Shown: in pieces, positions 24,797-33,232 of the stretch
Position numbering within the stretch: position 1 is the first letter of the stretch
Layout: each line of letters starts with the position of its first letter
Origin: Halospeciosus flavus
Lineage (GTDB): Archaea > Halobacteriota > Halobacteria > Halobacteriales > Halobacteriaceae
Direction: 5' to 3'
Assembly (NCBI RefSeq): GCF_029814175.1
Contig: NZ_CP122312.1
Location: 2,480,001-2,544,000 of the forward strand
Length of the DNA: 64,000 nt
Notes under the pieces: model-generated
The model's input: the letters and a program-made list of their open reading frames with translations, nothing else
Told to the model about the DNA's origin: nothing
Databases searched by the model: none
Position numbers and translations under genes: made by a program

Positions 24797-25471
24797 CTAC
24801 CGCCGGCGTGCGGCCCACACGACCCCGAGCACGATCAGGACGAACAGGCCGCCGAGGAAGAAGAGCGCGCCGGGCGGCAGGGCGGCGAGCGTCCCGGCAC
24901 CCTCGCGGGCCGCCGTGGTCGTCGTCTCCACGCTGGCGGCGCTGAACCCGCCGCCCGATTGGGACGCCGTGGTCGTCGCCTCGCCGCCGGTCGCCGCGTC
25001 GCCGCCCGCACCAGCACTCCCGCCGAACGAGAGGCCGCCGGGCGCGAGGAGTGCCTGGACGGCGACGCTCGCGAGCGCGAGGACGCCGACCCCGCCGAGC
25101 AACGAGGTGAGCGTCGAGCGGACGTCTTCGCTCTCGGACTCGGGGCCGGCGAAGAGGACGAGCGGGGCGGCCGACGGCGCGTAGACGTTCATCTCGCGGC
25201 CCTTCTCGGAGTAGCGCGTGTCGTGGACCTCGACCAGTTCGGCGTCCTGGAGTTTGCCGAGGTGGTACTGGGCGTTCTGGAGCGTCGTGTCCACCTGCTC
25301 GGCGAGTTCGGAGGCGGTCCGTGGCGACTCGTGGAGTTCCGAGAGGATCGTCCGGGACGTCTCCGCGGAGAGGGCGGCCAGGAGCCGCTCGGCGTCCTCG
25401 TCGTCGACGCCGACGACGCGAGGTTCTCCCTCGGGCGGTTCTCGCTCCGACTCGGAGGGCAGGAGGGACAT
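24797..25471 (-). CDS. Membrane-anchored ArsR-like winged-helix regulator
   Basis: This 224-residue protein has an N-terminal winged-helix domain (about residues 25-95) with ALSAETSRTILSELHESPRTASELAEQVDTTLQNAQYHLGKL, the shape of haloarchaeal ArsR/MarR-like repressors. After it come a hydrophobic helix (about 115-138), a Gly/Ala/Thr/Ser-rich linker (about 140-195), and a second hydrophobic helix followed by AARRR. So DNA binding is tethered to the membrane, as in some haloarchaeal regulators of surface or stress genes. ATG 25471 is preferred over upstream GTGs. Divergent small gene at 25562 may be a target. Confidence 0.7.
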   Translation of the reverse strand: MSLLPSESEREPPEGEPRVVGVDDEDAERLLAALSAETSRTILSELHESPRTASELAEQVDTTLQNAQYHLGKLQDAELVEVHDTRYSEKGREMNVYAPSAAPLVLFAGPESESEDVRSTLTSLLGGVGVLALASVAVQALLAPGGLSFGGSAGAGGDAATGGEATTTASQSGGGFSAASVETTTTAAREGAGTLAALPPGALFFLGGLFVLIVLGVVWAARRR

Positions 25472-25561
25472 GAGACGTGGTTGGTCACCGTTCACAATCA
25501 GTCTTCCCTCTGTCACCCCCGTCGACGAAACCCTCACGTCGGTGCAGCCAGTAGAGACGGT

Positions 25562-25693
25562 ATGTTCAGCGGCGACGTCGTCTTCGTCATCATCCTCGCG
25601 GCCATCTTCCTCTTCATAATCGCGCTCCTCCTCCTCCTCCGACGCACGATCTCGGGCTACCGCGAGGGCGTCGAAGACGCACAGAAGAAGTGA
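25562..25693 (+). CDS. 43-residue membrane protein
   Basis: The product is MFSGDVV... with one hydrophobic helix (about residues 5-28) followed by RRTISGYREGVEDAQKK. The single-helix plan with a charged tail is typical of small membrane proteins. It is divergent from the membrane-anchored regulator, 90 bases away, and could be under its control. Overlooked by length filters, it has an uninterrupted frame and typical haloarchaeal codon use. Confidence 0.5.
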   Translation: MFSGDVVFVIILAAIFLFIIALLLLLRRTISGYREGVEDAQKK

Positions 25694-25716
25694 GTTCTGT
25701 CCCCCGGCGATTCTCC

Positions 25717-26733
25717 TCAGACGAGGTCCGCGATTCGGTCGAGGGCGGTGTCGACGTCGGACTCGGTCACGTCGAGGTGTGTACAGAAGCGGACGGTGTA
25801 CTCGCCGAACTCCGTCCCGTGGACGTCGACGGTCGCACAGCGGTCGAGGAACTCGGCGGCGGTCACGCCCGCGCCCTCGACGTCGACGAGGACGATGTTC
25901 GTGTCCGGGTCGGCCGCCGAGAGACCGTCGACGTCGTCCAGCCCGTCGGCCAGACGCTCGGCGTTCTGGTGGTCGACGGCGAGGCGTCCGACGTTGTCGA
26001 GGGCGCGGAGTCCCGGCCCGGCGAGGACGCCGGCCTGTCGGAGTCCGCCACCGAAGAGTTTGCGCTCGCGGCGGGCGCGGTCGACGAACGCCTGACTCCC
26101 CGCGAGCATCGATCCGACGGGGGCGCCGAGTCCCTTCGAGAGACAGAACATCACGGAGTCGACGTGGCTCGTGATGTCCGTGACGGGCACGTCGAGGGCG
26201 ACGGCGGCGTTGAACACGCGCGCGCCGTCGAGGTGGACGGGCACGCCGAACTCGCGGGCCGGTTCGGCGGCCGCGGCGACCTCCTCCGGCGGGATGGCGA
26301 CCCCGCCCTTCCGGTTGTGCGTGTTCTCCAGCGAGAGGAGGCCGGTCCCGGCGGCGTGGAGGTCCTCCGCCGCGAGCGCGTCCGCGACCTGCTCGCCCGA
26401 CGGGATTCCCGCGTCGCCGCCGTCGAGCGGGCGGATTTGGAGGTCCGCGTGCTGGGCGAACCCGCCGAGTTCGTACTTGTAGACGTGGCTGTTCGCCTCG
26501 ACGATGGCCTCCTCGCCGCGTTCGGTGTGGACGCGGGCGGCGATCTGGTTGCCCATCGTCCCCGAGGGGACGAACAGGGCGGCTTCCTTCCCCACGAGGT
26601 CGGCCGCACGCTCCTCCAGTTCGTTGACCGAGGGGTCTTCGCCGTAGACGTCGTCGCCGACGGGGGCCTCGGCCGCGGCCTCGCGCATCTCGTCACTCGG
26701 TCGGGTGACCGTGTCGCTCCGGAGGTCGATCAT
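25717..26733 (-). CDS. ltaE: Low-specificity L-threonine aldolase
   Basis: The 338-residue PLP enzyme splits L-threonine (and allo-threonine) into glycine and acetaldehyde. It begins [16 protein letters not shown], the family hallmark, and carries [14 protein letters not shown] with the cofactor Asp and Lys200 in [14 protein letters not shown]. The order and length match the aldolase family and exclude other fold-type I enzymes. Glycine produced this way links to the serine pathway encoded earlier in the window, though the two are not adjacent. Confidence 0.88.
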   Translation of the reverse strand: MIDLRSDTVTRPSDEMREAAAEAPVGDDVYGEDPSVNELEERAADLVGKEAALFVPSGTMGNQIAARVHTERGEEAIVEANSHVYKYELGGFAQHADLQIRPLDGGDAGIPSGEQVADALAAEDLHAAGTGLLSLENTHNRKGGVAIPPEEVAAAAEPAREFGVPVHLDGARVFNAAVALDVPVTDITSHVDSVMFCLSKGLGAPVGSMLAGSQAFVDRARRERKLFGGGLRQAGVLAGPGLRALDNVGRLAVDHQNAERLADGLDDVDGLSAADPDTNIVLVDVEGAGVTAAEFLDRCATVDVHGTEFGEYTVRFCTHLDVTESDVDTALDRIADLV

Positions 26734-26822
26734 ACTCGAACCCTCGCCCGTCGGCTACAAAGCAGTGGTGAAGCGTCGCCCGCTCCGAAAGACGTTTCCG
26801 CCGACTGGACGGGCGTCTACGT

Positions 26823-27932
26823 ATGGACTCACGAATCCGCGACCACGCCGACGTGATCGTCGACCACTCCACGGACGTCCAGGCCGGCGACCGGGTCGTC
26901 GTCTCCGCGCCGCCCGCCGCCGAGGACCTCGCCGTCGCCGTCTACGAGCGACTCGCCGAGGAGGGAGCGACGCCCGTGATGCTCGCGGGCGGCCAGAAAC
27001 TGTACGGCGAGGACCGTGCCTCCCGCGCGTTCCTCCGAACCGTCGACACCGACGACCTCGCCGAACCCGAACACCTCACCGCCCTCTACGAGGAGACGGA
27101 CGTCGCCATCCGCATCCGTGCGCCGGACAACGCGACCGAGCAGAGCGACGTCGACGAGGAGACGAACGCCGCCTACCAGCGCGCGGTCAAGCCCACTCGC
27201 GAAATCCTCCTCTCGACGCGGTGGTGTCTCACCCAGTACCCGACCGCGGGCGCCGCCCAACTCGCGGGGATGAGCACCGAGGCCTACGAGGAGTTCGTCT
27301 GGAACGCGGTCAACAAGGACTGGGAGACCCAGCGCGAGCACCAAGAACAGATGGTCGAGCGCCTCGACGCCGCCGACGAGGTGCGCATCGTCTCCGGCGA
27401 CGAGACGGACCTCACCATGTCGGTCGCGGGGATGAAGACGCTCAACGACTACGGGGAGCACAACCTCCCCGGCGGCGAGGTGTTCACCGCGCCCGTCCCC
27501 GACTCCGTCGAGGGCGAGGTGCTCTTCGACAAACCGCTCTACCACAACGGCCGCGAGGTCGAGGACGCCTTCCTCCGCTTCGAGGACGGCGAGGTCGTCG
27601 AGCACTCGGCCGCCCGCAACGAGGAGACACTCACCGAGATCCTGGAGACCGACGCGGGCGCCCGGCGCCTCGGCGAACTCGGTATCGGGATGAACCGCGA
27701 CATCGACCGCTTCACCTACAACATGCTCTTCGACGAGAAGATGGGCGACACCGTCCACCTCGCCGTCGGCATGGCGTACGCCGAGTGCGTCCCCGAGGAC
27801 CGCGAACCGAACGACTCGGCCACCCACGTCGACATGATCGTCGACATGAGCGAGGACTCCCGTATCGAACTCGACGGCGACGTGGTGCAGCGGAACGGGA
27901 CGTTCGAGTTCGAGGAAGGGTTCGAGGGGTAG
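26823..27932 (+). CDS. M29 family aminopeptidase
   Basis: The 369-residue protein matches thermophilic-type (M29) metallo-aminopeptidases. Visible family pieces are NLPGGEVFTAPVPDSVEG with the first metal-ligand Glu, a Glu in the IGMNRDI stretch region, YNMLFDEKMGDTVHLAVG with a Glu and a His, and the late SATHVDMIVDM with His and Asp. Together these can bind two metal ions. The gene is alone, divergent from the aldolase by 89 bases, and ends just before a periodic repeat array. Confidence 0.83.
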   Translation: MDSRIRDHADVIVDHSTDVQAGDRVVVSAPPAAEDLAVAVYERLAEEGATPVMLAGGQKLYGEDRASRAFLRTVDTDDLAEPEHLTALYEETDVAIRIRAPDNATEQSDVDEETNAAYQRAVKPTREILLSTRWCLTQYPTAGAAQLAGMSTEAYEEFVWNAVNKDWETQREHQEQMVERLDAADEVRIVSGDETDLTMSVAGMKTLNDYGEHNLPGGEVFTAPVPDSVEGEVLFDKPLYHNGREVEDAFLRFEDGEVVEHSAARNEETLTEILETDAGARRLGELGIGMNRDIDRFTYNMLFDEKMGDTVHLAVGMAYAECVPEDREPNDSATHVDMIVDMSEDSRIELDGDVVQRNGTFEFEEGFEG

Positions 27933-28221
27933 AGTCGAGCGTTCGAGGGAATCTATTTCTCAGTCATCGACCGCCATTTCTCAGTTATCCGCGACAGAAC
28001 TGAGTTATCTGGGGTGTTGACGAGATATACGGCCGATAACTCAGTTATCGCCGACGTTGTCGAGATATCGAATCCGGCTCGAACCTATTTTTCTCGGTCG
28101 GACCCGGGTAATTTGGATATAGACGCTTTGTGGCCGATGGCCGGTCGACGCGTCGCCGTCTTGCGGTGCGCGACGAGCTACCATACCACGTTTTAAGTAA
28201 AACCGGTCCGTACGTTGACCT
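27933..28221 (+). promoter_or_regulatory. Repeat array and promoter before a zinc-ribbon gene
   Basis: The 289-base spacer carries six 20-base units (27956-28070, listed separately), then AT-rich sequence. TTTTAAGTAA at 28191-28200 lies about 25 bases before the GTG start at 28222, a typical TATA box for a leaderless message. Nothing else gene-like is present. Confidence 0.55.
27956..28070. repeat. Six-copy 20-bp periodic dyad array (array B)
   Basis: Core 14-mers begin at 27956, 27977, 27997, 28017, 28037 and 28057, so spacing is 21 then 20 bases four times. The cores are variations on a dyad: TTTCTCAGTCATCG, TTTCTCAGTTATCC, GAACTGAGTTATCT, TTGACGAGATATAC, TAACTCAGTTATCG and TTGTCGAGATATCG. 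The fifth with its flank reads CGATAACT-C-AGTTATCG, a near-perfect 17-base palindrome. Spacing near two turns of B-DNA would put each unit on the same helix face. Confidence 0.7.
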
Positions 28222-28371
28222 GTGTCTAAGCTCGACTGTCCCGACTGTGGCCGCGGCATCGCCATGCACGAACTCGAGACGAAGACAGTGGCGCAAACGT
28301 CGGGGTTCCAGACGAACTATCGGTGTCCGTTCTGTCGGTCGGACTTCGACGACGTCGCGCAGTTAATGTAG
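28222..28371 (+). CDS. 49-residue zinc-ribbon protein
   Basis: The product begins with GTG and reads through CPDC near residues 6-9 and CPFC at about 37-40, two CxxC pairs that can bind one zinc, as in small haloarchaeal zinc-finger proteins. The end FDDVAQLM is acidic. It is leaderless by its TATA spacing. The repeat array B lies upstream. Function is not known; such single zinc ribbons often act in nucleic-acid or protein contacts. Confidence 0.65.
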   Translation: MSKLDCPDCGRGIAMHELETKTVAQTSGFQTNYRCPFCRSDFDDVAQLM

Positions 28372-28377
28372 TACCTC

Positions 28378-28457
28378 GCGGGCATCGCCCGCTCCAGTCC
28401 GCGCGTGAATCGCGGACCGACCGGGCTCCGGTGGGCCCCGGTCCCTGGTCAGGACCG
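28378..28457. terminator. Cluster of three to four perfect hairpins between convergent genes
   Basis: Three perfect stems lie in a row: GCGGGC-atc-GCCCGC (28378-28392), GTCCGCG-cgtgaat-CGCGGAC (28397-28417), and CGGTCC-ctggtca-GGACCG (28439-28457). A weaker CCGGG...CCCGG pairs 28421-28425 with 28437-28441, overlapping the third. They sit between the stop of the zinc-ribbon gene and the stop of the tiny membrane genes, so they probably act as a two-way transcription end. Haloarchaeal terminators are normally T-runs, which are missing here. Confidence 0.4.
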
Positions 28458-28469
28458 CGCTCTCACCCG

Positions 28470-28556
28470 TCACAGCAGCGCGTAGTAGACGACGGCGACG
28501 AGCAACAGCAGCGAGAGCAGGACGGCGAGCCACTCGTGCTGTTCTCCCTCGCCCAT
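28470..28556 (-). CDS. 28-residue membrane protein
   Basis: The frame encodes MGEGEQHEWLAVLLSLLLLV and a further hydrophobic stretch ending VYYALL, a single helix after a charged head. It follows the 27-residue gene by two bases, on the same strand. The shared plan (charged head with Gln/His-x-Trp-Leu, then helix) suggests that the two are paralogues. It is below the usual length threshold for gene callers, but the pairing and tight spacing argue for translation. Confidence 0.5.
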   Translation of the reverse strand: MGEGEQHEWLAVLLSLLLLVAVVYYALL

Positions 28557-28558
28557 CC

Positions 28559-28642
28559 TCAGATGTAGGAGACGACGTACGCGACGCTGGAGCTAATCAT
28601 CAGGCCGACGAGGAACAGCGAGAGCCACTGTTGGCGTTCCAT
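28559..28642 (-). CDS. 27-residue membrane protein
   Basis: The frame encodes MERQQWLSLFLVGLMISSSV followed by AYVVSYI, one hydrophobic helix after a short RQQWL head. It leads the 28-residue gene, with a two-base gap between stop and next ATG. I recall similar RQQWL-type micro-proteins annotated in haloarchaeal genomes, but no function. The upstream CATACCTGCAAAAGTCC on the complement has little promoter signal, so the start of transcription is unclear. Confidence 0.5.
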   Translation of the reverse strand: MERQQWLSLFLVGLMISSSVAYVVSYI

Positions 28643-28705
28643 ACCTGCAAAAGTCCCTCCGTCGACTTAGGCGTCCCGCCCGTCGCGCTCGTCCCGCACC
28701 CCGAC

Positions 28706-29743
28706 TCACTCGACGCGGACGTCGAGGACGACGTGCTGGACGCCCTCGCTGTGGCTCTTGACGACTCGTCGCGCCTGCACCTCGATTTCGCGCTCGGCGG
28801 CGTCGGCCGCGTCGGCGAGTCGCGACTCGGGGCGGTCCCACAGCAGCGTCTCGGGGCAGGCGGTGTGGACGTGGAGGACACCTCCAGAACGGACCGCCGC
28901 GAGGGCGGCGTCGAGGTACGCCCGTTCGGTCGCGTCGTAGTAGCCCATCATCACGCGGTCGACGTCGACCGTGGGTGCGACCTCGCGACAGTCGCCGAGG
29001 CGTGCGTCGAGGCGGTCCGCGACGTCGTTCAGTCGGGCGTTCTCCCGGAGGTACCCGACGGACGTGGGGTTCTTCTCGACGGCCGTGACCCGCGCGCCGC
29101 CGCGGGCCATCGGGAGCGCGAAGTAGCCGATGCCGGCGAACATGTCGAGGACGGCCTCGCCCGCGTCGACGACCTCGCCCATCCGCGCGCGCTCGGCCTT
29201 GTTCCCTGGCGAGAACATCACGCGCGAGAGGTCGAGGGCGTACGACGTGCCGTGTTCGACGTGGACCGTCTCGGTGTCGCCCGTTCCCGCGAGGACGCGG
29301 ACGTCGGGTTCGCGGTGTTCGCCCGCGATTCCGTGTCGTTCGAGGACGGTGTCGGCCTCGCCGTGGAGGTCGAGGAGCGCTTCTCCCACCTCCTCGGGTC
29401 GGGGTGCATCACCCGGGTCCACGAGGAGTACGTCGCCGACGACGGCCCACGACGAGGGGGCGCGCTCGACCTCGTCGTCGCTCCACCCGCGCTCGCGGAG
29501 GAAGTCGTCGAGCGAGGGCGCCCGCGTCTCGGGGTCGGTCTGGTGGATAGTGTCGCGGACGTCGACGGTCTCGGGCCGAGAAGAGACGGGCAGCGCGACG
29601 GTGTCGGCGTCGTGTTCGACGACCTTCCGGGAGGCGTCGTACACCCCCTCCGTTTCGAGTGCGTCGATGGCCGCCTCGGCGTCGGGTTTGGGGACGACGA
29701 CGGCGAGCGGCCGGTCCTCGTCTCCGGCGTTACCGCTGGGCAC
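28706..29743 (-). CDS. Trm5/Taw2-family tRNA modification enzyme
   Basis: This 345-residue class I methyltransferase-fold protein matches the archaeal Trm5/Taw2 group, which modifies guanosine 37 of tRNA. The D2 segment is MFSPGNKAERARM, SAM binding is in VLDMFAGIGYFALPMA, and motif IV reads DRVMMGYYDATERAYL. Trm5 methyltransferases have NPPY-like residues at that place, while the GY form is closer to Taw2, which transfers aminocarboxypropyl in wyosine synthesis; this leans to Taw2. The start overlaps the end of the NMD3 gene by 14 bases using GTG 29743; a GTG-like start ten codons earlier is possible. Confidence 0.75.
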   Translation of the reverse strand: MPSGNAGDEDRPLAVVVPKPDAEAAIDALETEGVYDASRKVVEHDADTVALPVSSRPETVDVRDTIHQTDPETRAPSLDDFLRERGWSDDEVERAPSSWAVVGDVLLVDPGDAPRPEEVGEALLDLHGEADTVLERHGIAGEHREPDVRVLAGTGDTETVHVEHGTSYALDLSRVMFSPGNKAERARMGEVVDAGEAVLDMFAGIGYFALPMARGGARVTAVEKNPTSVGYLRENARLNDVADRLDARLGDCREVAPTVDVDRVMMGYYDATERAYLDAALAAVRSGGVLHVHTACPETLLWDRPESRLADAADAAEREIEVQARRVVKSHSEGVQHVVLDVRVE

Positions 29744-30836
29744 GGTCGTCCGGGAGGACGTGGAGACCGGCACGGCTCTTCAGCACGGGGACGGTGTCGG
29801 CGTCCGGGTCCATGTACTCCGGGCGCGCGACCGTCTTCGCCTCGTAGGTCTCGGGGTCGAGAACCTGGACGGAGTGGTCGTCCTCGACCGTGACGACGGT
29901 GGTCTCCTGGGCGTCGTCGCGCTCGCCGAGTTTGCGGGCGTCGGGGGCGACGCCGTCCTCGAAGGAGGCCTCGTAGTGGTCGCCCGTAGTGATGCGGACG
30001 CCCTTCAGGTTGCCCTGGACGCTCCGGACGAGGACCGGTCCCTCGTCGTCGTCGGGGTCGATGACCGCGCCGGGCGTGAACGGCGGGAGGCGGACCGCGA
30101 AGGCGACGCGGTAGACGCCGTTGCCGTCCTCGTCCTCGGTGACGAGCGTCTCCGAGTCGTTGACGCTCCCGCCGAACTCCTCGACCAACTTGTTCGAGAC
30201 CTTCTTGCCGATCTTGTTGGTCGAGAGCTTCATGTCGAGACCCTCGGGTCGTTCGGTGGTCTCGGTGACGAACGCGTCGCGGTCGCCGGTCGCCTCCATC
30301 TCGGAGACGATGTCTTCGGCGATCTCGCGGGCGCGCTGGGTCTCCTCGCTGGTCGGGGTCCGGCCCTCGGCGCGGACTTGGACGACGCTGGCGTAGGAGT
30401 CGCCGGCGATGCGGCCACAGCGCTGGCAGGTCTGCTTGGCGATCTTGACGGGGACGGTGACCTCGGTGGTCAGTGCCTCGCCGCGGACGACGCCCGAGAA
30501 GACACAGTGCATCCGGATGGTCGTCTCGTCGACCTGTTCGGGTTGGACCTGCCAGTCGAACTCCTCGGCGCCGACGTGGACGCCGAGCGCCTCCGTGGTC
30601 TCCTCGATGGCGACGTCCGTGTAGTCGCGGGCGCCGACGTCGACCCAGCGGCGGCCGCGGTGGAGGGCCCCACAGTGGGCGCAGACGGTGACTTCGACCC
30701 GCTCGGGCATCTCCACGAGGTCGAAGTCCTCGAAGTAGCAGTCGTTGCAGAGTGCCCGTTCGCGTCGCGTCGCCCCCACGTCCGTCTCGACGGTGGGGTC
30801 GCCACAGCGTGGGCAGAAGCTCTCGGCAGAACTCAT
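29730..30836 (-). CDS. NMD3 family ribosome maturation protein
   Basis: The 368-residue product has the NMD3 N-terminal zinc modules: CPRCGDP, CNDCYF, CAHCGALH and CQRCGRIAGD, four CxxC pairs in order at about residues 8, 30, 52 and 138. The remaining domains match archaeal NMD3 homologues, proteins linked to the large ribosomal subunit. It precedes the tRNA-modifying enzyme, with a 14-base overlap, so both translation-linked genes are likely co-transcribed. It is divergent from radA. Confidence 0.88.
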   Translation of the reverse strand: MSSAESFCPRCGDPTVETDVGATRRERALCNDCYFEDFDLVEMPERVEVTVCAHCGALHRGRRWVDVGARDYTDVAIEETTEALGVHVGAEEFDWQVQPEQVDETTIRMHCVFSGVVRGEALTTEVTVPVKIAKQTCQRCGRIAGDSYASVVQVRAEGRTPTSEETQRAREIAEDIVSEMEATGDRDAFVTETTERPEGLDMKLSTNKIGKKVSNKLVEEFGGSVNDSETLVTEDEDGNGVYRVAFAVRLPPFTPGAVIDPDDDEGPVLVRSVQGNLKGVRITTGDHYEASFEDGVAPDARKLGERDDAQETTVVTVEDDHSVQVLDPETYEAKTVARPEYMDPDADTVPVLKSRAGLHVLPDDRAQR

Positions 30837-31046
30837 TCTTGCACCCGAGTAGGCCGTCGAGCGGGTTAAACCCCGCGTCGCGGTGCGTCGTGGCGCGCCA
30901 CGGTGTGAACCGTGTTCCCACGCGCTCCTTCACGTCGTTTCAACCTTCGTCCGTCGGCCACGACCGACCCCACCCCGTCCGGCGGTTTCACTTTCACCCC
31001 GGTGTTTACGAGGGTTTATGGTGCCGTGGGCGCAACGAAGGAGTAC

Positions 31047-32078
31047 ATGCCTGAAGTAGACCTCGAGGAGCTCTCCGGTGTCGGCCCCGCGACCGCCGAG
31101 AAGCTCCGCGAAGCCGGCTACGACTCCTACCAGTCTATCGCCGTGGCGAGCCCCGGCGAACTCTCTAACACCGCGGACGTCGGCGAGTCCAGCGCCTCGG
31201 ACATCATCCAGAGCGCCCGCCAGGAAGCCGACGTCGGTGGCTTCGAGACCGGTTCGGCCGTCCTCGAACGACGTGAACAGATCGGCAAACTCACCTGGAA
31301 TGTCGACGAGGTCGACGAACTCCTCGGCGGCGGCGTCGAGACGCAGTCCATCACCGAGGTGTACGGCGAGTTCGGTGCCGGGAAGTCCCAGATCACCCAC
31401 CAGCTCTCCGTCAACGTCCAGCTCTCGAAGGAACACGGCGGTCTCGAAGGCTCCGCCATCTTCGTCGACTCCGAGGACACGTTCCGTCCCGAGCGTATCG
31501 ACGACATGGTCCGCGGTCTCGACGACGAGATCATCGCGGACGAACTCGAACGCCGCGAGATCGAGGGCGAACCCGGGGACGACGAGACGATGCAGGCGCT
31601 CGTCGAGGACTTCCTCGAGTACATCCACGTTGCGAAGGCGTTCAACTCCAACCACCAGATCCTCCTCGCGGAGAAGGCCAAGGAAGTCGCCCAGGAGAAC
31701 GAGGACAGCGACATGCCGGTCCGCCTCCTCTGTGTCGACTCCCTCACCGCCCACTTCCGCGCGGAGTACGTCGGCCGTGGTGAACTCGCCGACCGCCAGC
31801 AGAAACTCAACAAACACCTCCACGACCTGATGCGCATCGGCGACCTCCACAACACCGCCGTGCTCGTCACCAACCAGGTCCAGTCCAACCCCGACGCCTT
31901 CTTCGGCGACCCGACGAAGCCCATCGGTGGCAACATCCTGGGCCACACGTCGACCTTCCGTATCTACCTCCGGAAGTCGAAGAACGACAAGCGTATCGTG
32001 CGCCTCGTCGACGCGCCGAACCTCGCCGACGGCGAGGCCGTCATGCGCGTCCAGGACGGCGGTCTGAAGCCCGAGTAA
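31047..32078 (+). CDS. radA: DNA repair and recombination protein RadA
   Basis: The 343-residue archaeal RecA/Rad51 homologue has an N-terminal helix-hairpin-helix domain ([17 protein letters not shown]), Walker A GEFGAGKS at 107-114, Walker B region [16 protein letters not shown], and the L2 loop with [21 protein letters not shown]. There is no intein. Start ATG 31047 is about 30 bases after TATA-like GTTTATGG (around 31013-31020). It forms filaments for strand exchange in homologous recombination. The gene is monocistronic, divergent from NMD3. Confidence 0.96.
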   Translation: MPEVDLEELSGVGPATAEKLREAGYDSYQSIAVASPGELSNTADVGESSASDIIQSARQEADVGGFETGSAVLERREQIGKLTWNVDEVDELLGGGVETQSITEVYGEFGAGKSQITHQLSVNVQLSKEHGGLEGSAIFVDSEDTFRPERIDDMVRGLDDEIIADELERREIEGEPGDDETMQALVEDFLEYIHVAKAFNSNHQILLAEKAKEVAQENEDSDMPVRLLCVDSLTAHFRAEYVGRGELADRQQKLNKHLHDLMRIGDLHNTAVLVTNQVQSNPDAFFGDPTKPIGGNILGHTSTFRIYLRKSKNDKRIVRLVDAPNLADGEAVMRVQDGGLKPE

Positions 32079-32262
32079 CGGCGCTTCTTCCCGTCCGTTC
32101 ACCCGTCCGACACCGCGTCTCGCCGCCCGCGCGTCACACGTCACACTCCACTGGGCGGCCGTATTCCCCTTCTCCCCCTCGTACACGCGTGGCAGCACTG
32201 TCTGGAGCGACGGTGTCGCGACTACGGAGAACCGAGAAACCGGAAAATCGGACCGGACCGCG

Positions 32263-32688
32263 CTACTCGTCGTCTTCGGTGCTGGTCTGTTCGACGTCCT
32301 TCTCGCCGCGGTAGATGTCGGCGCCGTCCTGGACGACCTTCTCGGCGAGCACCGCGCACTTGATGCGCATCGGCGTCACCTCGACGCCGAGCATGTCGAG
32401 GACGTCGTCGCGGTCGAGTTCGTCGACCTCCTCTAAGGTCATCCCCGGGAGCTTCTGCGAGAGCATGCTCGCGGAGGCCTGGCTGATGGCACAGCCGTCG
32501 CCGTGGAAGGCGACGTTCTCGATGGTCTCGCCGTCGTCGGCGAGTTCGACGTCGAACTCGATCTCGTCACCACAGGAGGGGTTGAAGCCCTCGTGGGAGA
32601 ACGTCGGGTCCGCCAGCTCCCCGTGGTTGCGGGGGTTCTTGTAGTGGTCCAGAATCTGCTGGCGGTACATGTCCGATCCCATGCTCAT
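32263..32688 (-). CDS. sufU: SufU-type iron-sulfur scaffold protein
   Basis: This 141-residue protein of the NifU/SufU family has the three conserved Cys: C39 in FNPSCGDEI, C66 in GDGCAISQA and C111 in RIKCAVLAEK. These accept sulfur or build a cluster. The insert after the first Cys region and the GCAIS motif fit SufU rather than IscU. The cysteine desulfurase partner SufS is encoded nearby, on the same strand, with only an oppositely oriented membrane gene between. The first Met or the one at residue 3 may start translation. Confidence 0.85.
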   Translation of the reverse strand: MSMGSDMYRQQILDHYKNPRNHGELADPTFSHEGFNPSCGDEIEFDVELADDGETIENVAFHGDGCAISQASASMLSQKLPGMTLEEVDELDRDDVLDMLGVEVTPMRIKCAVLAEKVVQDGADIYRGEKDVEQTSTEDDE

Positions 32689-32811
32689 AGTTGTCCGTAG
32701 CTAGGTCCGTACGGGTGAAAAGGATTCCGCAGGGGCGTCTCGGCGGTCCTCGCCCTGAGCGTGGGGTCCGGCCCCCGCGCCTTTTGTCGGGCCGACCGAA
32801 CGGCCCGACGG

Positions 32812-33231
32812 ATGCTCTCGCGCGACCGACTCCGGGGCGTGCTCGTCGACGAGGTGTGGGCCTACGGCTACACGCTCACCATCTGGGGTGCCGGCGCCAT
32901 CCTCATCGCCGAGTACGGCGTCCCCTCCCACGTCGACGTGCTCGGCTACGTCGCGGGGTCGCTCCTCGGCTTCGGTCTCCTGACGTGGTACGCCTTTCAG
33001 GGGTTGCTCGTCGGCGTCGAACACGAGCGCCGCGACGTCCGCACGGCCGCTCAGATGGTCCACCTCGGCGCCACCTTCCTGAACCTCGTCGGCGCGGTCG
33101 TCTTCGTTCGCCTCGCACACGGCGTCGGCGTCCCGGAGGTACTCACGTTCGCACTCGTCGGCTTCCAGGCGACCGTCGTCTACAGTCTCTTCCTGGTCGT
33201 CGAGGAGGAACTGGGTCGGCGCCTGAAGTAA
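32812..33231 (+). CDS. Four-helix membrane protein between sufU and sufS
   Basis: The 139-residue product has four hydrophobic helices (about residues 17-35, 43-63, 80-98, 105-128) with short loops, a charged N-terminus MLSRDRLRGVL and end EEELGRRLK. It is transcribed opposite to sufU and sufS and splits them, ending two bases before the sufS stop. I know no function. An upstream in-frame start at 32761 gives a low-complexity extension, so ATG 32812 is chosen. Confidence 0.6.
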   Translation: MLSRDRLRGVLVDEVWAYGYTLTIWGAGAILIAEYGVPSHVDVLGYVAGSLLGFGLLTWYAFQGLLVGVEHERRDVRTAAQMVHLGATFLNLVGAVVFVRLAHGVGVPEVLTFALVGFQATVVYSLFLVVEEELGRRLK

Positions 33232-33232
33232 C

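Noticed and set aside
27956..28070. CRISPR array
   Set aside because: Units are 20 bases long and joined without unique spacers, and no cas genes are present.
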